DNA of 64,000 nucleotides, taken from assembly GCF_031460495.1 (NCBI RefSeq), contig NZ_JAVKTS010000001.1, positions 620,001 through 684,000 of the forward strand, read 5' to 3'. Below, piece by piece: positions 1 through 9,359 of the stretch. The notes beneath the pieces were generated by a model. The model ran no database searches and was not told the origin of the DNA. It saw only the letters and a program-made list of their open reading frames with translations. Source of the DNA: Tissierella sp. (GTDB lineage: Bacteria; Bacillota; Clostridia; Tissierellales; Tissierellaceae). Made by a program: the position numbers and the translations under genes. Every line of letters begins with the position of its first letter. The first letter of the stretch is position 1.

Positions 1-966
1 GGTATTTCGAGAAGAATGTTGTGTTATTATGAAGAAATCGGGTTGATAAAAAGCAGTCGCAAAGATGATTATGCGTACAGGGTTTATGACGAAAATGCGA
101 TACAACGGCTACAACAGATCATCATCTTGCGTAAGCTGCAAATTCCAGTCAAGCAGATTAAAAATATTCTCAATAACCAAAACGCTGTGGCGGTTATCGA
201 GATATTCAAGCAGAACATAAGCGAGCTTGATGAGGAAATAACGGCTCTGTCCACCCTCAAATCGATATTGATGCGCTTTGTGGATGAGCTGCAGGAAAAA
301 GCGGATGTATTTTTGAAGCTTGAATTATTAAACGATAAAACCATGCTTGCCATTGTAAGCACTCTTTCATTTTCCCAAAATAAAATCAAGGAGAAGGTAT
401 CGATGGATGAATTAAACAAGGCAAATGAAAATTTAAGCAAACTAGCAGACCAAGATGTGCGGATTGTATATCTGCCGCCTATGACTGTGGCTGCTGCTTA
501 CGCAACGGGAGAAGGCTGTGAAGGTAAAGCGGGTGACATGATAACCCAATTTGTAAAAGAATGCGGATTACTAAAAATCAAACCTGACGCTCGGAGTTTT
601 GGTTTTGACTGCTCTAAAGGAGTAGCAGTAATTGGACAACCTTCCCATGTATATGAAATGTGGGTATCCATTCCTGACGACTTAGAGATACCTGCGCCTT
701 TAGTAAAACGAACTTTTGACGGCGGATTATATGCCGCACATGTGTTGAGGACATGGGACTTTCAGGACTGGGGTTTATTAAAAGAATGGGTTAACGCAAG
801 CGATAAATATGATAATGACTGGGATTCCCCGCGCTGGACATCGCCTGAAACTGTTGCTGGCCAAGGATTTGAAGAAACACTGAATTTTTATAATTATGTA
901 CAAAAAGGCAGTAAAATGGAAGATTTACAACTTGATTTATTGTTTCCGATTAAAGAGAAGGGTTAA
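1..966 (+). CDS. MerR-family transcriptional regulator with GyrI-like effector domain (5' end cut by window)
   Basis: The reading frame is open from base 1 (reads GISRRMLCYYEEIGLI), so the ATG at 16 is internal and the true start lies upstream of the window. The N-terminal part is the MerR winged helix: the YYEEIGLI motif, then the wing (YRVYDE) and a long dimerisation helix around residues 60-110. From about residue 130 on, the protein resembles the GyrI-like/AraC effector-binding fold, including a strand of the type DVRIVYLPPMTVAAAYATG. Proteins of this architecture bind small, often cationic or aromatic ligands and switch on export or detoxification genes; the ligand here is unknown. The gene ends 54 bases before the DUF6273 gene on the same strand. 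Family call is firm, function is inferred. Confidence 0.85.
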   Translation, partial: GISRRMLCYYEEIGLIKSSRKDDYAYRVYDENAIQRLQQIIILRKLQIPVKQIKNILNNQNAVAVIEIFKQNISELDEEITALSTLKSILMRFVDELQEKADVFLKLELLNDKTMLAIVSTLSFSQNKIKEKVSMDELNKANENLSKLADQDVRIVYLPPMTVAAAYATGEGCEGKAGDMITQFVKECGLLKIKPDARSFGFDCSKGVAVIGQPSHVYEMWVSIPDDLEIPAPLVKRTFDGGLYAAHVLRTWDFQDWGLLKEWVNASDKYDNDWDSPRWTSPETVAGQGFEETLNFYNYVQKGSKMEDLQLDLLFPIKEKG

Positions 967-1020
967 GAATAAGTTCGAAGAGTAAGGCAGATTACCTATT
1001 ACAAAGAAGGAAGTGCTTAA

Positions 1021-1602
1021 ATGGAAGATATTAAAATCGGCTCATTATTATCATTTGGTGGTTATAATTGGCGCATACTTGACATACAAAATAACACGGC
1101 TTTGATTATAACTGAAGATATAGTGGAGCAACGCGCCTACCATAATATTTATAAAGACACAACATGGGATGACTGCGAGATAAGAAAATATCTTAACAGT
1201 GAATTTTATGACAAATTTGATGATACTAATAAATCAAGAATCATACAAGTATCAAATAAATACCTGGACAACCCATGGTATGGTACAAAAGCTGGAGAAG
1301 AGGGGCAGGATAGCATATTCTTGTTAAGCCTTGAAGAAGTATGTAGATATTTTGGCGACAGCACCGAAAAACTACAAAACCGAGGTAATAATAGATATTG
1401 GAAAAAGAATGATGAGAACAACAGTAAGAGGATAGCAAAGCTTTGGAGTAAGTATTACTGGTGGTGGTGGCTTAGGTCACCCGGTCGTAATAATCACCTC
1501 GCCGCGTATGTCCATGGAACCGACGGTTGCATAGGTGTAAATGGCAACAATGTAACCAACTGTAACGGAGGCATTCGTCCTGCTTTGTGGCTGAAACTAT
1601 AA
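1021..1602 (+). CDS. DUF6273 domain-containing protein
   Basis: A 193-residue soluble protein preceded by an AAGAAGGAAG ribosome site. The C-terminal half carries the hallmarks I associate with DUF6273: a YWWWWLRSPG motif around residue 150, a glycine/asparagine-rich stretch and the final GGIRPALWLKL. The N-terminal part (GSLLSFGGYNWRILDI) is a beta-rich start also typical of the family. These domains occur in many Firmicute secreted or phage-linked proteins, but this copy has no signal peptide. No enzymatic residues can be named and the role is unknown. It follows the MerR gene closely and may be cotranscribed with it. Confidence 0.75.
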   Translation: MEDIKIGSLLSFGGYNWRILDIQNNTALIITEDIVEQRAYHNIYKDTTWDDCEIRKYLNSEFYDKFDDTNKSRIIQVSNKYLDNPWYGTKAGEEGQDSIFLLSLEEVCRYFGDSTEKLQNRGNNRYWKKNDENNSKRIAKLWSKYYWWWWLRSPGRNNHLAAYVHGTDGCIGVNGNNVTNCNGGIRPALWLKL

Positions 1603-2007
1603 TTTGAATTATGACTAATAAGTTGGACCTGTGCTGGGAAAGATGCAAGGTTGAAGAGAGAGTTATTAGCAAACTTCGAGTAGTTGCTGTGATTAATTAA
1701 TGATGAGGATATATTTATAGTAATATACCTTTCTACCAAGGGTATACTAGATACTTACAACATCTTTATTGTACTCTCAAGGCTTTGAGGTAGTCGTGAA
1801 ACTAGAAAGACAATAGAACACAGTAATATCAAGAGTTTAAGCCATTGAATGTGTAGATGACATTCGATGGCTTTCTGTTTTGGAAGACATATCTTATTAA
1901 ATATTTTATACATAACCTTTATCATTTGTATTTTGAGGGTATAATGATATTATTATCTATTTGTTGCCAAGAAAAAATTAGATTTTTATTTTTAGGAGGA
2001 AATTCTA
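1603..2007. other. Intergenic region without a supported gene
   Basis: About 400 bases between the DUF6273 gene and the MFS gene. The only structure I can support is a terminator hairpin near 1840-1880. A 64-codon frame at 1857-2051 overlaps that hairpin and the start of the MFS gene, has no ribosome site and is not considered real. Confidence 0.6.
1840..1880 (+). terminator. Rho-independent terminator
   Basis: Inverted repeat of 13 bases (AGCCATTGAATGT / ACATTCGATGGCT, one mismatch) with a 7-base loop, followed by a T-rich stretch TTTCTGTTTT. It lies 240 bases after the DUF6273 stop codon. Confidence 0.7.
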
Positions 2008-3471
2008 TTGAAAAAAAACAATGTATCAGGCCAGGGATATCAGGGCAATGATAAATTGCTAATAGGCTTGTTGTTGGCTCTTATCACATTTGGTATGTTT
2101 GCCCAAACAATATTAAATATAGCCACAACTATTCGTACAGATTTGGGAATTGGTGTAGATGCTAGCAATATGGCTATAAGTCTAGCAGCCTTATTTTCTG
2201 GTATTTTTATTGTTGTACTAGGTGGTTTGGGGGATAGATTTGGGCGTATTAAAATCACAAAGATAGGATTAGTTTTAAGTGTAATTGGATCGTTTTTAAT
2301 TGCGGTATCACCTAAGGGAACTGCTACTTTTTTACTTACAGGTCGTGCTATACAGGGACTTTCTTCAGCTTGCATTATGCCTAATGCACTGGCCCTGATA
2401 AAAGCCTATTATGAAGGTCCAGCCCGCCAAAGAGCTGTCAGTGTTTACTCTATTGGGTCTTGGGGTGGTTCTGCCTTAAGTTCTCTATTTGGGGGTATCA
2501 TTGCATCTACCATAGGTTGGCGTTGGATTTACTGGTTTTCTATAGCCATTGCCATAGCTAGTTTTTTCTTAATTGCTGGAGTGCCCGAGAGCAAGAATCC
2601 ACCTAGTAAAAAGAAGGCTGGTTTCGACTCAGCTGGAGTTATAACCTTCATGATAGGCATGCTCTCCATTAATATCATGATAAGTCAAGGAGGGAAAATA
2701 GGATGGCTAAGCCCTATGACATTGGGTCTTGGTCTATTGTCAGCTATAACATTCTTCGTATTTTACAAGATTGAAAAAAACAGAGAAAACAGCTTTATTG
2801 ACTTTGATATGTTTAGCAACAAAACATACAAGGGAGCTACTATTTCAAACTTCTTGCTCAACGGAGCAGCAGGTACATTAATAGTTACTTTATCATTAGT
2901 GCAATTAGCTGCAGGTTTGACTTCATTACAAGCAGGTTTTTTAACCATAGGATATCTTATAGCTATTTTAATTGCAATTAAAGTCGGTGAGAAGCTATTG
3001 CAAAAGTTGGGTGCTCGCAAGCCTATGGTTTTAGGATGTGCAATTACAGGTTTTGGTATTTTTATGACAACATTTACTCATCTAATGACCGACCAATACA
3101 TGCTGGTGGCTACAATTGGCTTTACTTTCTTTGGGATGGGTCTAGGTCTATATGCAACCCCATCAGCTGATGCTGCCTTATCCTCAGTTCCTGCAGATAA
3201 AGCTGGCTCTGCATCAGGCATTTATAGAATGGCATCTGCTTTAGGTGCTGCTTTTGGTATAGCTATTTCAGCTGCCATATTCACAGGACTAGGTATTGAA
3301 CAAGTTACTTTTGTCGAAGGATTTTTTAGAGGTCGTACTGACAATATTTCCATCCGCTATGCAGCTATCATAGCTTTGCTTTTTAATCTGTTCATGACAA
3401 TGTCGGCAATAATTTCTATTTTACTAACTGTCCCACCTGGAAAGCCTGAAACAAAGGATGGTAGTATATAA
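2008..3471 (+). CDS. MFS drug:proton antiporter, DHA2 (EmrB/QacA-like) family
   Basis: An integral membrane transporter of 487 residues with about 14 hydrophobic segments, as expected for the DHA2 branch of the major facilitator superfamily. These exporters use the proton gradient to remove lipophilic cations, dyes or antibiotics. The loop between segments 2 and 3 carries the MFS signature GGLGDRFGRIKITKIG (around residue 75), and segment 4/5 has the motif-B/C-like stretches RAIQGLSSACIMPNAL and GGSALSSLFGG. The start is TTG at 2008, chosen because AGGAGGA at 1994-2000 sits at ideal spacing. It is followed after 36 bases by exonuclease III on the same strand. The substrate cannot be told from sequence. 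Confidence 0.88.
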   Translation: MKKNNVSGQGYQGNDKLLIGLLLALITFGMFAQTILNIATTIRTDLGIGVDASNMAISLAALFSGIFIVVLGGLGDRFGRIKITKIGLVLSVIGSFLIAVSPKGTATFLLTGRAIQGLSSACIMPNALALIKAYYEGPARQRAVSVYSIGSWGGSALSSLFGGIIASTIGWRWIYWFSIAIAIASFFLIAGVPESKNPPSKKKAGFDSAGVITFMIGMLSINIMISQGGKIGWLSPMTLGLGLLSAITFFVFYKIEKNRENSFIDFDMFSNKTYKGATISNFLLNGAAGTLIVTLSLVQLAAGLTSLQAGFLTIGYLIAILIAIKVGEKLLQKLGARKPMVLGCAITGFGIFMTTFTHLMTDQYMLVATIGFTFFGMGLGLYATPSADAALSSVPADKAGSASGIYRMASALGAAFGIAISAAIFTGLGIEQVTFVEGFFRGRTDNISIRYAAIIALLFNLFMTMSAIISILLTVPPGKPETKDGSI

Positions 3472-3507
3472 AATCTTATAAGGAAGACACAAAAAGGAGG
3501 AAAAATA

Positions 3508-4335
3508 ATGAAGTTTATTTCATGGAATATCGATTCATTAAATGCAGCATTAACTAGTGATTCAGCCCGTGCTATATTATCTAAAAATGTACTAAATACG
3601 ATTATACAATATAATCCAGAAATTATTGCCTTACAAGAGACTAAGTTACCAAGTAATGGTCCTAGCAAGAAACATTTGGAAATTTTGAGTGATAAGTTTC
3701 CAGATTATGAAATTGTTTGGAATAGTTCCGTAGAACCAGCCCGCAAGGGTTATGCAGGTACTATGTTTTTATATAAGAAGGATTTAAAACCATCTGTTAT
3801 TTATCCAACAATTGGAGCACCAAGCACCATGGATCTTGAGGGTCGAATCATTACCTTAGAGTTTGACAATTTCTATTTAACTCAAGTATATACGCCCAAT
3901 GCAGGGGATGGCTTGAATCGTTTAGAAGACCGTCAGATTTGGGACATAAAGTATGCAGATTATCTAGCTGAACTAGATAAAGAGAAGTATGTTATTGCTA
4001 CAGGTGATTACAATGTGGCACATGAAGAAATAGATTTGGCTAATCCCAACAGTAATCGTCAATCAGCAGGCTTTACAGATGAGGAACGTCAAGGTTTCAC
4101 AAATCTATTAGCAAAAGGCTTTACAGATACCTTCCGCCATGTTCATGGTGATGTACCAGGTATTTATACTTGGTGGGGTCAGCGTGTTAAAACAAGCAAA
4201 ATCAATAATTCTGGCTGGAGAATTGACTATTGGCTGGTGAGTGATCGCATTGCAGATAGGGTTATTAAATCTGAAATGATCGATTCAGGTCCAAGGCAAG
4301 ACCACACTCCAATATTACTTGAAATTAATTTGTAG
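3508..4335 (+). CDS. xth: Exodeoxyribonuclease III (AP endonuclease family 1)
   Basis: A 275-residue soluble Mg-dependent nuclease of the endonuclease/exonuclease/phosphatase fold, acting in base-excision repair at abasic sites and as a 3'-5' exonuclease. Catalytic motifs are in order: SWNIDSL at the N-terminus, LQETKL with the metal-binding Glu (residue 44), GDYNVAHEEID with the catalytic Asp/Asn, and the C-terminal DHTPI with the catalytic His. Length is normal. A strong AAAGGAGG site lies just before ATG 3508. It follows the MFS gene by 36 bases and is closed by its own terminator, so the two genes probably form a transcript, although I see no functional link between them. Confidence 0.93.
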   Translation: MKFISWNIDSLNAALTSDSARAILSKNVLNTIIQYNPEIIALQETKLPSNGPSKKHLEILSDKFPDYEIVWNSSVEPARKGYAGTMFLYKKDLKPSVIYPTIGAPSTMDLEGRIITLEFDNFYLTQVYTPNAGDGLNRLEDRQIWDIKYADYLAELDKEKYVIATGDYNVAHEEIDLANPNSNRQSAGFTDEERQGFTNLLAKGFTDTFRHVHGDVPGIYTWWGQRVKTSKINNSGWRIDYWLVSDRIADRVIKSEMIDSGPRQDHTPILLEINL

Positions 4336-4363
4336 TTTAGAGAAAATGTAAAATATAAAGTAC

Positions 4364-4410
4364 AAAAAAACATTGGATAGCTGTATAACAGAATATCCAA
4401 TGTTTTTTTG
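4364..4410 (+). terminator. Rho-independent terminator after xth
   Basis: Stem AACATTGGATA / TATCCAATGTT with a 14-base loop, followed by a run of seven T. The upstream arm is preceded by seven A, so it could work in both directions. Confidence 0.85.
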
Positions 4411-4477
4411 TTTTGTATAAAGTTTAGTTATATAAAGATTAAGCAATCATCGAAGAGAAAAAAATATCAAAAACCAG

Positions 4478-4506
4478 TTGACATGTTTAATAAGCTCTGG
4501 TATATT
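4478..4506 (+). promoter_or_regulatory. Sigma-A promoter of the siderophore transporter operon
   Basis: TTGACA at 4478-4483, a 17-base spacer and TATATT at 4501-4506. This is close to the vegetative consensus and predicts a start site near 4513, immediately before the Fur box. Confidence 0.8.
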
Positions 4507-4517
4507 AAAATAAGTTA

Positions 4518-4540
4518 TTGAAAATGATAATTGTTATCAA
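4518..4540 (+). promoter_or_regulatory. Fur box
   Basis: The sequence TTGAAAATGATAATTGTTATCAA is a good match to the classical Fur operator, with the palindromic core GATAATTGTTATC. It lies about 12 bases after the -10 hexamer, where bound Fur-Fe(II) would block transcription. It therefore predicts iron repression of the operon 4678-8547. Confidence 0.82.
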
Positions 4541-4677
4541 TTAAACCAATGATATATTTTTCTTCCCCCAAAAATTAGAAAGATCATTGTTAGATTAGCA
4601 CAAAGATATTACATATATATATCAATTTTATCATTTCAATAATCTACAACAAAATTATATATATGAAGGAGAGACAT

Positions 4678-5706
4678 ATGAAAAAATCTAAATTACTTAT
4701 ACTTATTACTGTTATTACAGTTTTTGCTTTAATGGGAACAGCTTGCGCAAACTCAACTAATGCAAATATTGAGCCTGAAGCTAAAGAAGAATCAATTGTA
4801 GGCGAGCCTGAAAAAGCTACAACAGTTAATATCGTTGATATTCACGGAAGTGTTACGGTTCCAGTTAATCCCAAAAATGTTGTTGCTTTAGATAATAGAA
4901 CATTTGAAACTTTATCTGACTGGGGCATAGAATTAGCGGCTGTACCAAAAGGTGTAATGTCCTCTGATTCACCATATGTAGCTGATGAATCAGTTCAAGA
5001 TATTGGAAATCATCGTGAACCAAATCTTGAAATCTTAGCAGCTGTAAACCCTGAACTTGTTATTATCGGTCAAAGATTTGCTAACTACTATGAAGATATA
5101 AAAGCATTAGTGCCAAATGCAGTTGTTATTGACCTCAATTTTGATGTTTCTGAGACAGCAGATACACCTGGTGAAAACTTACTTAATGGCCTTAAGAATT
5201 CTACAATTACTTTAGGAAAAATCTTTGATAAAAATGAAGAAGCTGAGCAATTAGCAGCTGAACTTGATAAATCTATTGAAAATGTTAAGTCTACATATAA
5301 TGGAACAGATAAAGTGATGAGTGTTGTAGTATCTGGTGGAAATATTGGTTTTTCAGCTCCTTACTCTGGACGCGTATGGGGGCCAATGTATGATATATTT
5401 GGATGGGTTCCAGCCTTAGAAGTTAGCAGTGCTTCTTCAGATCATCAAGGAGACGATATCTCTGTTGAAGCTATTGCCCAAAGTAATCCTGATTGGATAT
5501 TTGTACTAGATCGTGATGCTGCAGTATCCTCCACAACTGATGCAGTTCCTGCTGAGGATGTCATCAATAATTCACCTGCTCTTCAAAATACAAGAGCTGT
5601 AAGTGAAGAAAAGATAGTTTATGCACCAAATGACACTTACACAAATGAATCAATACAAACTTATCTAGAGTTATTTGAAAATCTTGCTAATGCTCTAGCT
5701 AAATAG
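4678..5706 (+). CDS. Siderophore ABC transporter substrate-binding lipoprotein (FatB/YclQ-like)
   Basis: Binds a ferric siderophore outside the membrane and delivers it to the FecCD-type permeases encoded next. I place the start at ATG 4678 rather than the in-frame ATG at 4663, because the AAGGAGAG ribosome site overlaps that earlier codon. The N-terminus is a lipoprotein signal with lipobox MGTAC (Cys23), then an acidic linker and two periplasmic-binding-protein lobes (TVPVNPKNVVALDN; EILAAVNPELVIIG; the second lobe around QSNPDWIFVLDRD). The closest family I recognise is the petrobactin/catechol binders YclQ, FatB and CeuE. First gene of a four-gene operon behind a Fur box. The exact siderophore is not determinable. 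Confidence 0.88.
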   Translation: MKKSKLLILITVITVFALMGTACANSTNANIEPEAKEESIVGEPEKATTVNIVDIHGSVTVPVNPKNVVALDNRTFETLSDWGIELAAVPKGVMSSDSPYVADESVQDIGNHREPNLEILAAVNPELVIIGQRFANYYEDIKALVPNAVVIDLNFDVSETADTPGENLLNGLKNSTITLGKIFDKNEEAEQLAAELDKSIENVKSTYNGTDKVMSVVVSGGNIGFSAPYSGRVWGPMYDIFGWVPALEVSSASSDHQGDDISVEAIAQSNPDWIFVLDRDAAVSSTTDAVPAEDVINNSPALQNTRAVSEEKIVYAPNDTYTNESIQTYLELFENLANALAK

Positions 5707-5723
5707 TAAAGGGGCATACCATA

Positions 5724-6737
5724 GTGCAGAATAAAACAATACAAAAAATGCATAGGGCTGAGGATTCTCAGCCCAAACGATATAATTACAATAAAATATG
5801 GACGAAATCTTTTATATTCGCAATCATTATTGTCGTAATTTTAGGGATCATATCCCTTTTTACAGGAGTTTATGATATACGAGGACAAGAAGATGGGATG
5901 AGTATGTTTTTCATCACTCGTGTTCCAAGGACAGCTGCCTTAATGCTTACTGGTGCAGCTATGTCAATGTCAGGCCTAGTAATGCAGCTTATTACACAGA
6001 ATCGTTTAGTAGAATCTACCACAACAGGAACTATTGAATGGGCAGGTTTGGGACTTACCTTTGTATATTTGTTATTTCCTGCACCAACTTTAGTTCAAAG
6101 AATGACAGGGGCAATCCTTTTTTCTTTTGTTGGAACTATGATTTTCTTTTTCTTCTTAAGAAGAGTAAAGCTTCGTTCTTCTTTAATCGTTCCTATTATT
6201 GGCATGATGCTAGGAGCAGTGATCTCTGCTGTTTCAACTTTTATTGGACTGGTTTTTCAAATGACACAAAATATTGAAACATGGTTTGTTGGTTCCTTTG
6301 CATCGGTTCAAATTGGTAGATATGAGTACTTATGGCTAATCGTCATGGTTACTTTCTTCATTTTTATCTATGCTGATAAATTGACTTTAGCTGGACTTGG
6401 AGAAGATCTGACAACAAGCCTTGGATTAAATTATAATAAAATAGTTCTATTAGGTACTGGACTAATTTCTTTTGCAGTTGGTATAGTCGCAGCTGTTATT
6501 GGGAATTTACCTTTTTTAGGGCTAATTGTACCAAATATTGTTTCTATGTATCGAGGTGATGATCTAAGGAGTAATCTACCTTGGGTATGTGTCATAGGAA
6601 TGGGTACTATTACTGTTTGTGACATTATCTCTAGAACTATCATAAAACCCTTTGAAGTGCCAGTATCCATGATACTTGGAACAGTGGGATCGATTGTATT
6701 TATATTTATTTTATTGAGACAAAGGAGGGCAAGATGA
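5724..6737 (+). CDS. Siderophore ABC transporter permease 1 (FecCD family, YclN/FatD-like)
   Basis: One of two transmembrane subunits that form the import channel. The 337-residue protein has about nine hydrophobic helices after a charged 30-residue N-terminus. FecCD landmarks are RVPRTAALMLTGAAMSMSG after the first helix and GNLPFLGLIVPNIV in the ATPase-coupling region. The start is GTG 5724 with AAAGGGG at 5708-5714; ATG 5748 is an alternative. Its stop codon overlaps the next permease start by ATGA, which implies translational coupling and roughly equal subunit amounts. Confidence 0.9.
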   Translation: MQNKTIQKMHRAEDSQPKRYNYNKIWTKSFIFAIIIVVILGIISLFTGVYDIRGQEDGMSMFFITRVPRTAALMLTGAAMSMSGLVMQLITQNRLVESTTTGTIEWAGLGLTFVYLLFPAPTLVQRMTGAILFSFVGTMIFFFFLRRVKLRSSLIVPIIGMMLGAVISAVSTFIGLVFQMTQNIETWFVGSFASVQIGRYEYLWLIVMVTFFIFIYADKLTLAGLGEDLTTSLGLNYNKIVLLGTGLISFAVGIVAAVIGNLPFLGLIVPNIVSMYRGDDLRSNLPWVCVIGMGTITVCDIISRTIIKPFEVPVSMILGTVGSIVFIFILLRQRRAR

Positions 6738-7798
6738 ACGAATTAGTATATAGAAATAAAGAAAGTATTAAAATTGGCTCAAACATACATACTGAAAGTA
6801 GATCTGCCAGAGCTTTTCGGTCTAAGAAAGAAGAAAAACGCTATTGGATTTTGCTTACAACATTGATTGCCTTTGGACTTTTTGCTTCCTATGGACTTTT
6901 GGTTTATAACAATCCAGTTCCAATAGACTCTCCTTCTTTTATCCCAGTTGTTAGAAGAAGGATGGTAGCTCTTGTTGCCATGCTTATAGCTGCAGTTTGC
7001 CAGTCTTTGTCCACAGTTGCTTTTCAATCTATTACCAATAATAAGGTTATAACTCCTTCACTGTTAGGTTTTGAAGCACTTTACTCAACAATTCATACTA
7101 GTACAATGTTTTTCTTTGGTGCTAGTACCTTTATAAGTTTCAATGGTATTGGATCATTTTTATTTCAAGTTATTGCCATGGTCTTGATGTGTTTGATACT
7201 TTATGGATGGTTGCTTTCTGGAAAGTATGGAGACTTACAACTTATGCTATTGGTCGGAGTTATTATTGGAACTGGGTTGAGATCCTTGTCAACTTTTATG
7301 AGAAGGTTGCTTGCCCCTTCCGAGTTTGATATTTTACAGGCAAGATTGTTTGGTTCTGTCAATAATGCGGATTCTACATATTTTCCTATTGCAATTCCAA
7401 TTATAATAATTACAGCATTAATTCTTCTTGTTTATTCTAAAAAATTAAATGTATTGTCCCTTGGAAAGGATGTCAGTACTTCTTTGGGAGTTAAGCACCA
7501 ATTTGGCGTAATTTTTGCTCTAATATTAGTTTCTATTTTGATGTCAATTTCAACAGCTTTAGTTGGACCCCTTACTTTCTATGGGTTCTTAGTTGCAACT
7601 TTGAGTTATCAAGCAGCATCAACATATGATCATAGGTACATTTTTCCAATGGCGCTTGCCATAGGATTTTTGATAATAACTGGTGCTTACTTCTTTATGT
7701 ATCATGTATTCAATGCACAGGGTGTAGTTTCAGTTATTATTGAAATGTTTGGTGGGATCACATTTTTAATTGTAATATTAAGGAAGGGGACTTTATGA
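6734..7798 (+). CDS. Siderophore ABC transporter permease 2 (FecCD family, YclO/FatC-like)
   Basis: Second transmembrane subunit, 354 residues, with an N-terminal cytoplasmic extension of about 40 residues before the first helix. FecCD features: RRRMVALVAMLIAAVCQSLS, a cytoplasmic coupling region (SLGKDVSTSLGV), and GPLTFYGFLVATLSYQ in the position of the conserved GxxxFxGL motif. AAAGGAGG at 6721-6728 precedes ATG 6734. It overlaps the gene before and the ATPase gene after by ATGA on both sides, so the four genes are translated as a unit. Confidence 0.9.
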   Translation: MNELVYRNKESIKIGSNIHTESRSARAFRSKKEEKRYWILLTTLIAFGLFASYGLLVYNNPVPIDSPSFIPVVRRRMVALVAMLIAAVCQSLSTVAFQSITNNKVITPSLLGFEALYSTIHTSTMFFFGASTFISFNGIGSFLFQVIAMVLMCLILYGWLLSGKYGDLQLMLLVGVIIGTGLRSLSTFMRRLLAPSEFDILQARLFGSVNNADSTYFPIAIPIIIITALILLVYSKKLNVLSLGKDVSTSLGVKHQFGVIFALILVSILMSISTALVGPLTFYGFLVATLSYQAASTYDHRYIFPMALAIGFLIITGAYFFMYHVFNAQGVVSVIIEMFGGITFLIVILRKGTL

Positions 7799-8547
7799 TA
7801 AATATAGATGGTGTTAAAAAAGCGTACAGTGATGAGGTAGAAATAGGACCTTTGAGTATTGAAGTACCAAAAGCTGGGATTACTTCTTTAATTGGACCTA
7901 ATGGTGCCGGAAAATCTACGACACTATTGATGATAGGGAGACTTTTACATATGGATGAAGGTCACATTAAGGTAGCAAATATGGATGTTACTGATTCTAA
8001 ATCAGAAAATTTGGCAAAAATTTTGACTATCTTACGACAAGAAAATCATTTTGTTACTAGGCTTACTGTTAGACAATTAGTTGGATTTGGACGTTTTCCA
8101 TATTCAAAGGGAAGATTAACTAATAAAGATGAGGATAGAATTTCTAAATATATAGATTTCTTAGGTCTGACTGATTTAGAAAATAGATACCTAGATGAGC
8201 TTTCTGGAGGTCAAAGGCAAAGGGCCTATGTTGCAATGGTATTGTGTCAAGAGACAGAGTATGTACTTTTAGATGAACCTCTGAATAATCTTGATGTGGC
8301 ACGCTCTGTTCAGATGATGGAGCATTTGAGGTATGCTGCTGATGAATTCGGGAGAACAATTTTGACTGTTATGCATGATATAAACTTCGCAGCCAAATAT
8401 TCTGATAGAATATGCGCTATGAAAGATGGGAAAATTGCCGCTTTTGGAACTGTTGAAGAGGTCATGGACTCAGGAATTTTAACAGATATTTTTGAAACAA
8501 GAATAGAAATTATCAATGGTCCTCATGGACCAATAGCTATTTATTAA
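7795..8547 (+). CDS. Siderophore ABC transporter ATP-binding protein (YclP/FatE-like)
   Basis: A 250-residue cytoplasmic ATPase powering ferric-siderophore import. Walker A is GPNGAGKST (residues about 33-41), the Q-loop is in ILRQENHF, the ABC signature is LSGGQRQRA, Walker B is YVLLDEPLNNLD and the switch His is in TVMHDINFA. The segment VRQLVGFGRFPYSKGR is typical of iron-siderophore ATPases. ATGA overlap with the preceding permease; a strong terminator follows 40 bases after the stop, marking the operon end. Confidence 0.93.
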   Translation: MINIDGVKKAYSDEVEIGPLSIEVPKAGITSLIGPNGAGKSTTLLMIGRLLHMDEGHIKVANMDVTDSKSENLAKILTILRQENHFVTRLTVRQLVGFGRFPYSKGRLTNKDEDRISKYIDFLGLTDLENRYLDELSGGQRQRAYVAMVLCQETEYVLLDEPLNNLDVARSVQMMEHLRYAADEFGRTILTVMHDINFAAKYSDRICAMKDGKIAAFGTVEEVMDSGILTDIFETRIEIINGPHGPIAIY

Positions 8548-8586
8548 GGATTAATCATCACATATAGTGCTTTAAGGACAAAAGTT

Positions 8587-8630
8587 GGGTCAAAAACCGG
8601 AGAATAAACTCCGATTTTTGACCCTTTTAA
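8587..8630 (+). terminator. Rho-independent terminator of the siderophore operon
   Basis: Long stem GGGTCAAAAACCGGAG / CTCCGATTTTTGACCC (one mismatch) with a 6-base loop, then TTTT. Confidence 0.9.
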
Positions 8631-8789
8631 ATAGGTAAAAAATATAGATGACATTGGATAAACTCAGTTATGACAGAAGGTAATTGGGAAAATTAGGTAG
8701 ACAAGGGGATAGATGAGTCATATACTATAGATGAACATTAGTAGTATTATGCGAAGCAAAAGATAATTTATATTTTATGGGGTGATTAT

Positions 8790-9359
8790 GTGAAAAAGAA
8801 AAACATTTCAATTTCTGGTAAAGAGATAACTCTAAGACTTATTAGAAGTGCAGATATAGGAGAATATTATAAGAGTGGTTTTAAATCAATAGATAAAGAA
8901 GTACAATTATATACAGGAACTAAACATATTCCTACAGAAGAATCAATTACATTTTATGTAAATAAGATTATTGAAGATGAGTCACGATATGATTTTTTGA
9001 TAATTAATCGAGAGGGGAAAATTATTGGAGAATCGGTTATTAATGAAATCGATATTGATAATATGTCTGGTCATTTTAGAATATGTTTATTCGATAGTAA
9101 AAACTTTGGAAAAGGAATAGGGACTGAAGCTACCAAAATGACTTTAAAATTTGGATTTGAAGAATTAAATTTACACAGAATTGAATTAGAAGTGTTTTCT
9201 TTTAATGAGAGAGGATATAGCGCATATAAGCGTGTGGGGTTTGTAGAAGAAGGAAGAAAGAGAGAAGCAATATTTATTGAAGGAAAATACCACGATATTA
9301 TAATGATGGGGATTCTCCAAGATGAATTTCTTAATCGAAAGAATGATTTGAAGTTTTAG
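8790..9359 (+). CDS. GNAT family N-acetyltransferase (RimJ/RimL-like)
   Basis: A 189-residue acetyl-CoA-dependent transferase. It starts ITLRLIRSADIGEYY like the RimJ/RimL branch and has the acetyl-CoA loop at GKGIGTEATKMTLKFGFE (about residues 109-126), followed by the conserved NLHRIELEVFSFNERGYSAYKRVGF. Members acetylate ribosomal proteins, antibiotics or other amines; the acceptor here is unknown. The start is GTG 8790, since the overlapping ATG is followed at once by a stop; GGGGTGA lies upstream. Not obviously in an operon. Confidence 0.88.
   Translation: MKKKNISISGKEITLRLIRSADIGEYYKSGFKSIDKEVQLYTGTKHIPTEESITFYVNKIIEDESRYDFLIINREGKIIGESVINEIDIDNMSGHFRICLFDSKNFGKGIGTEATKMTLKFGFEELNLHRIELEVFSFNERGYSAYKRVGFVEEGRKREAIFIEGKYHDIIMMGILQDEFLNRKNDLKF

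Noticed and set aside
1206-1739. Four overlapping minus-strand frames opposite the DUF6273 gene
   Set aside because: Shadow frames of a gene with clear domain motifs on the plus strand; no ribosome sites.
1857-2051. 64-codon plus-strand frame before the MFS gene
   Set aside because: No ribosome site, overlaps the terminator and the MFS start; composition is that of AT-rich noncoding DNA.
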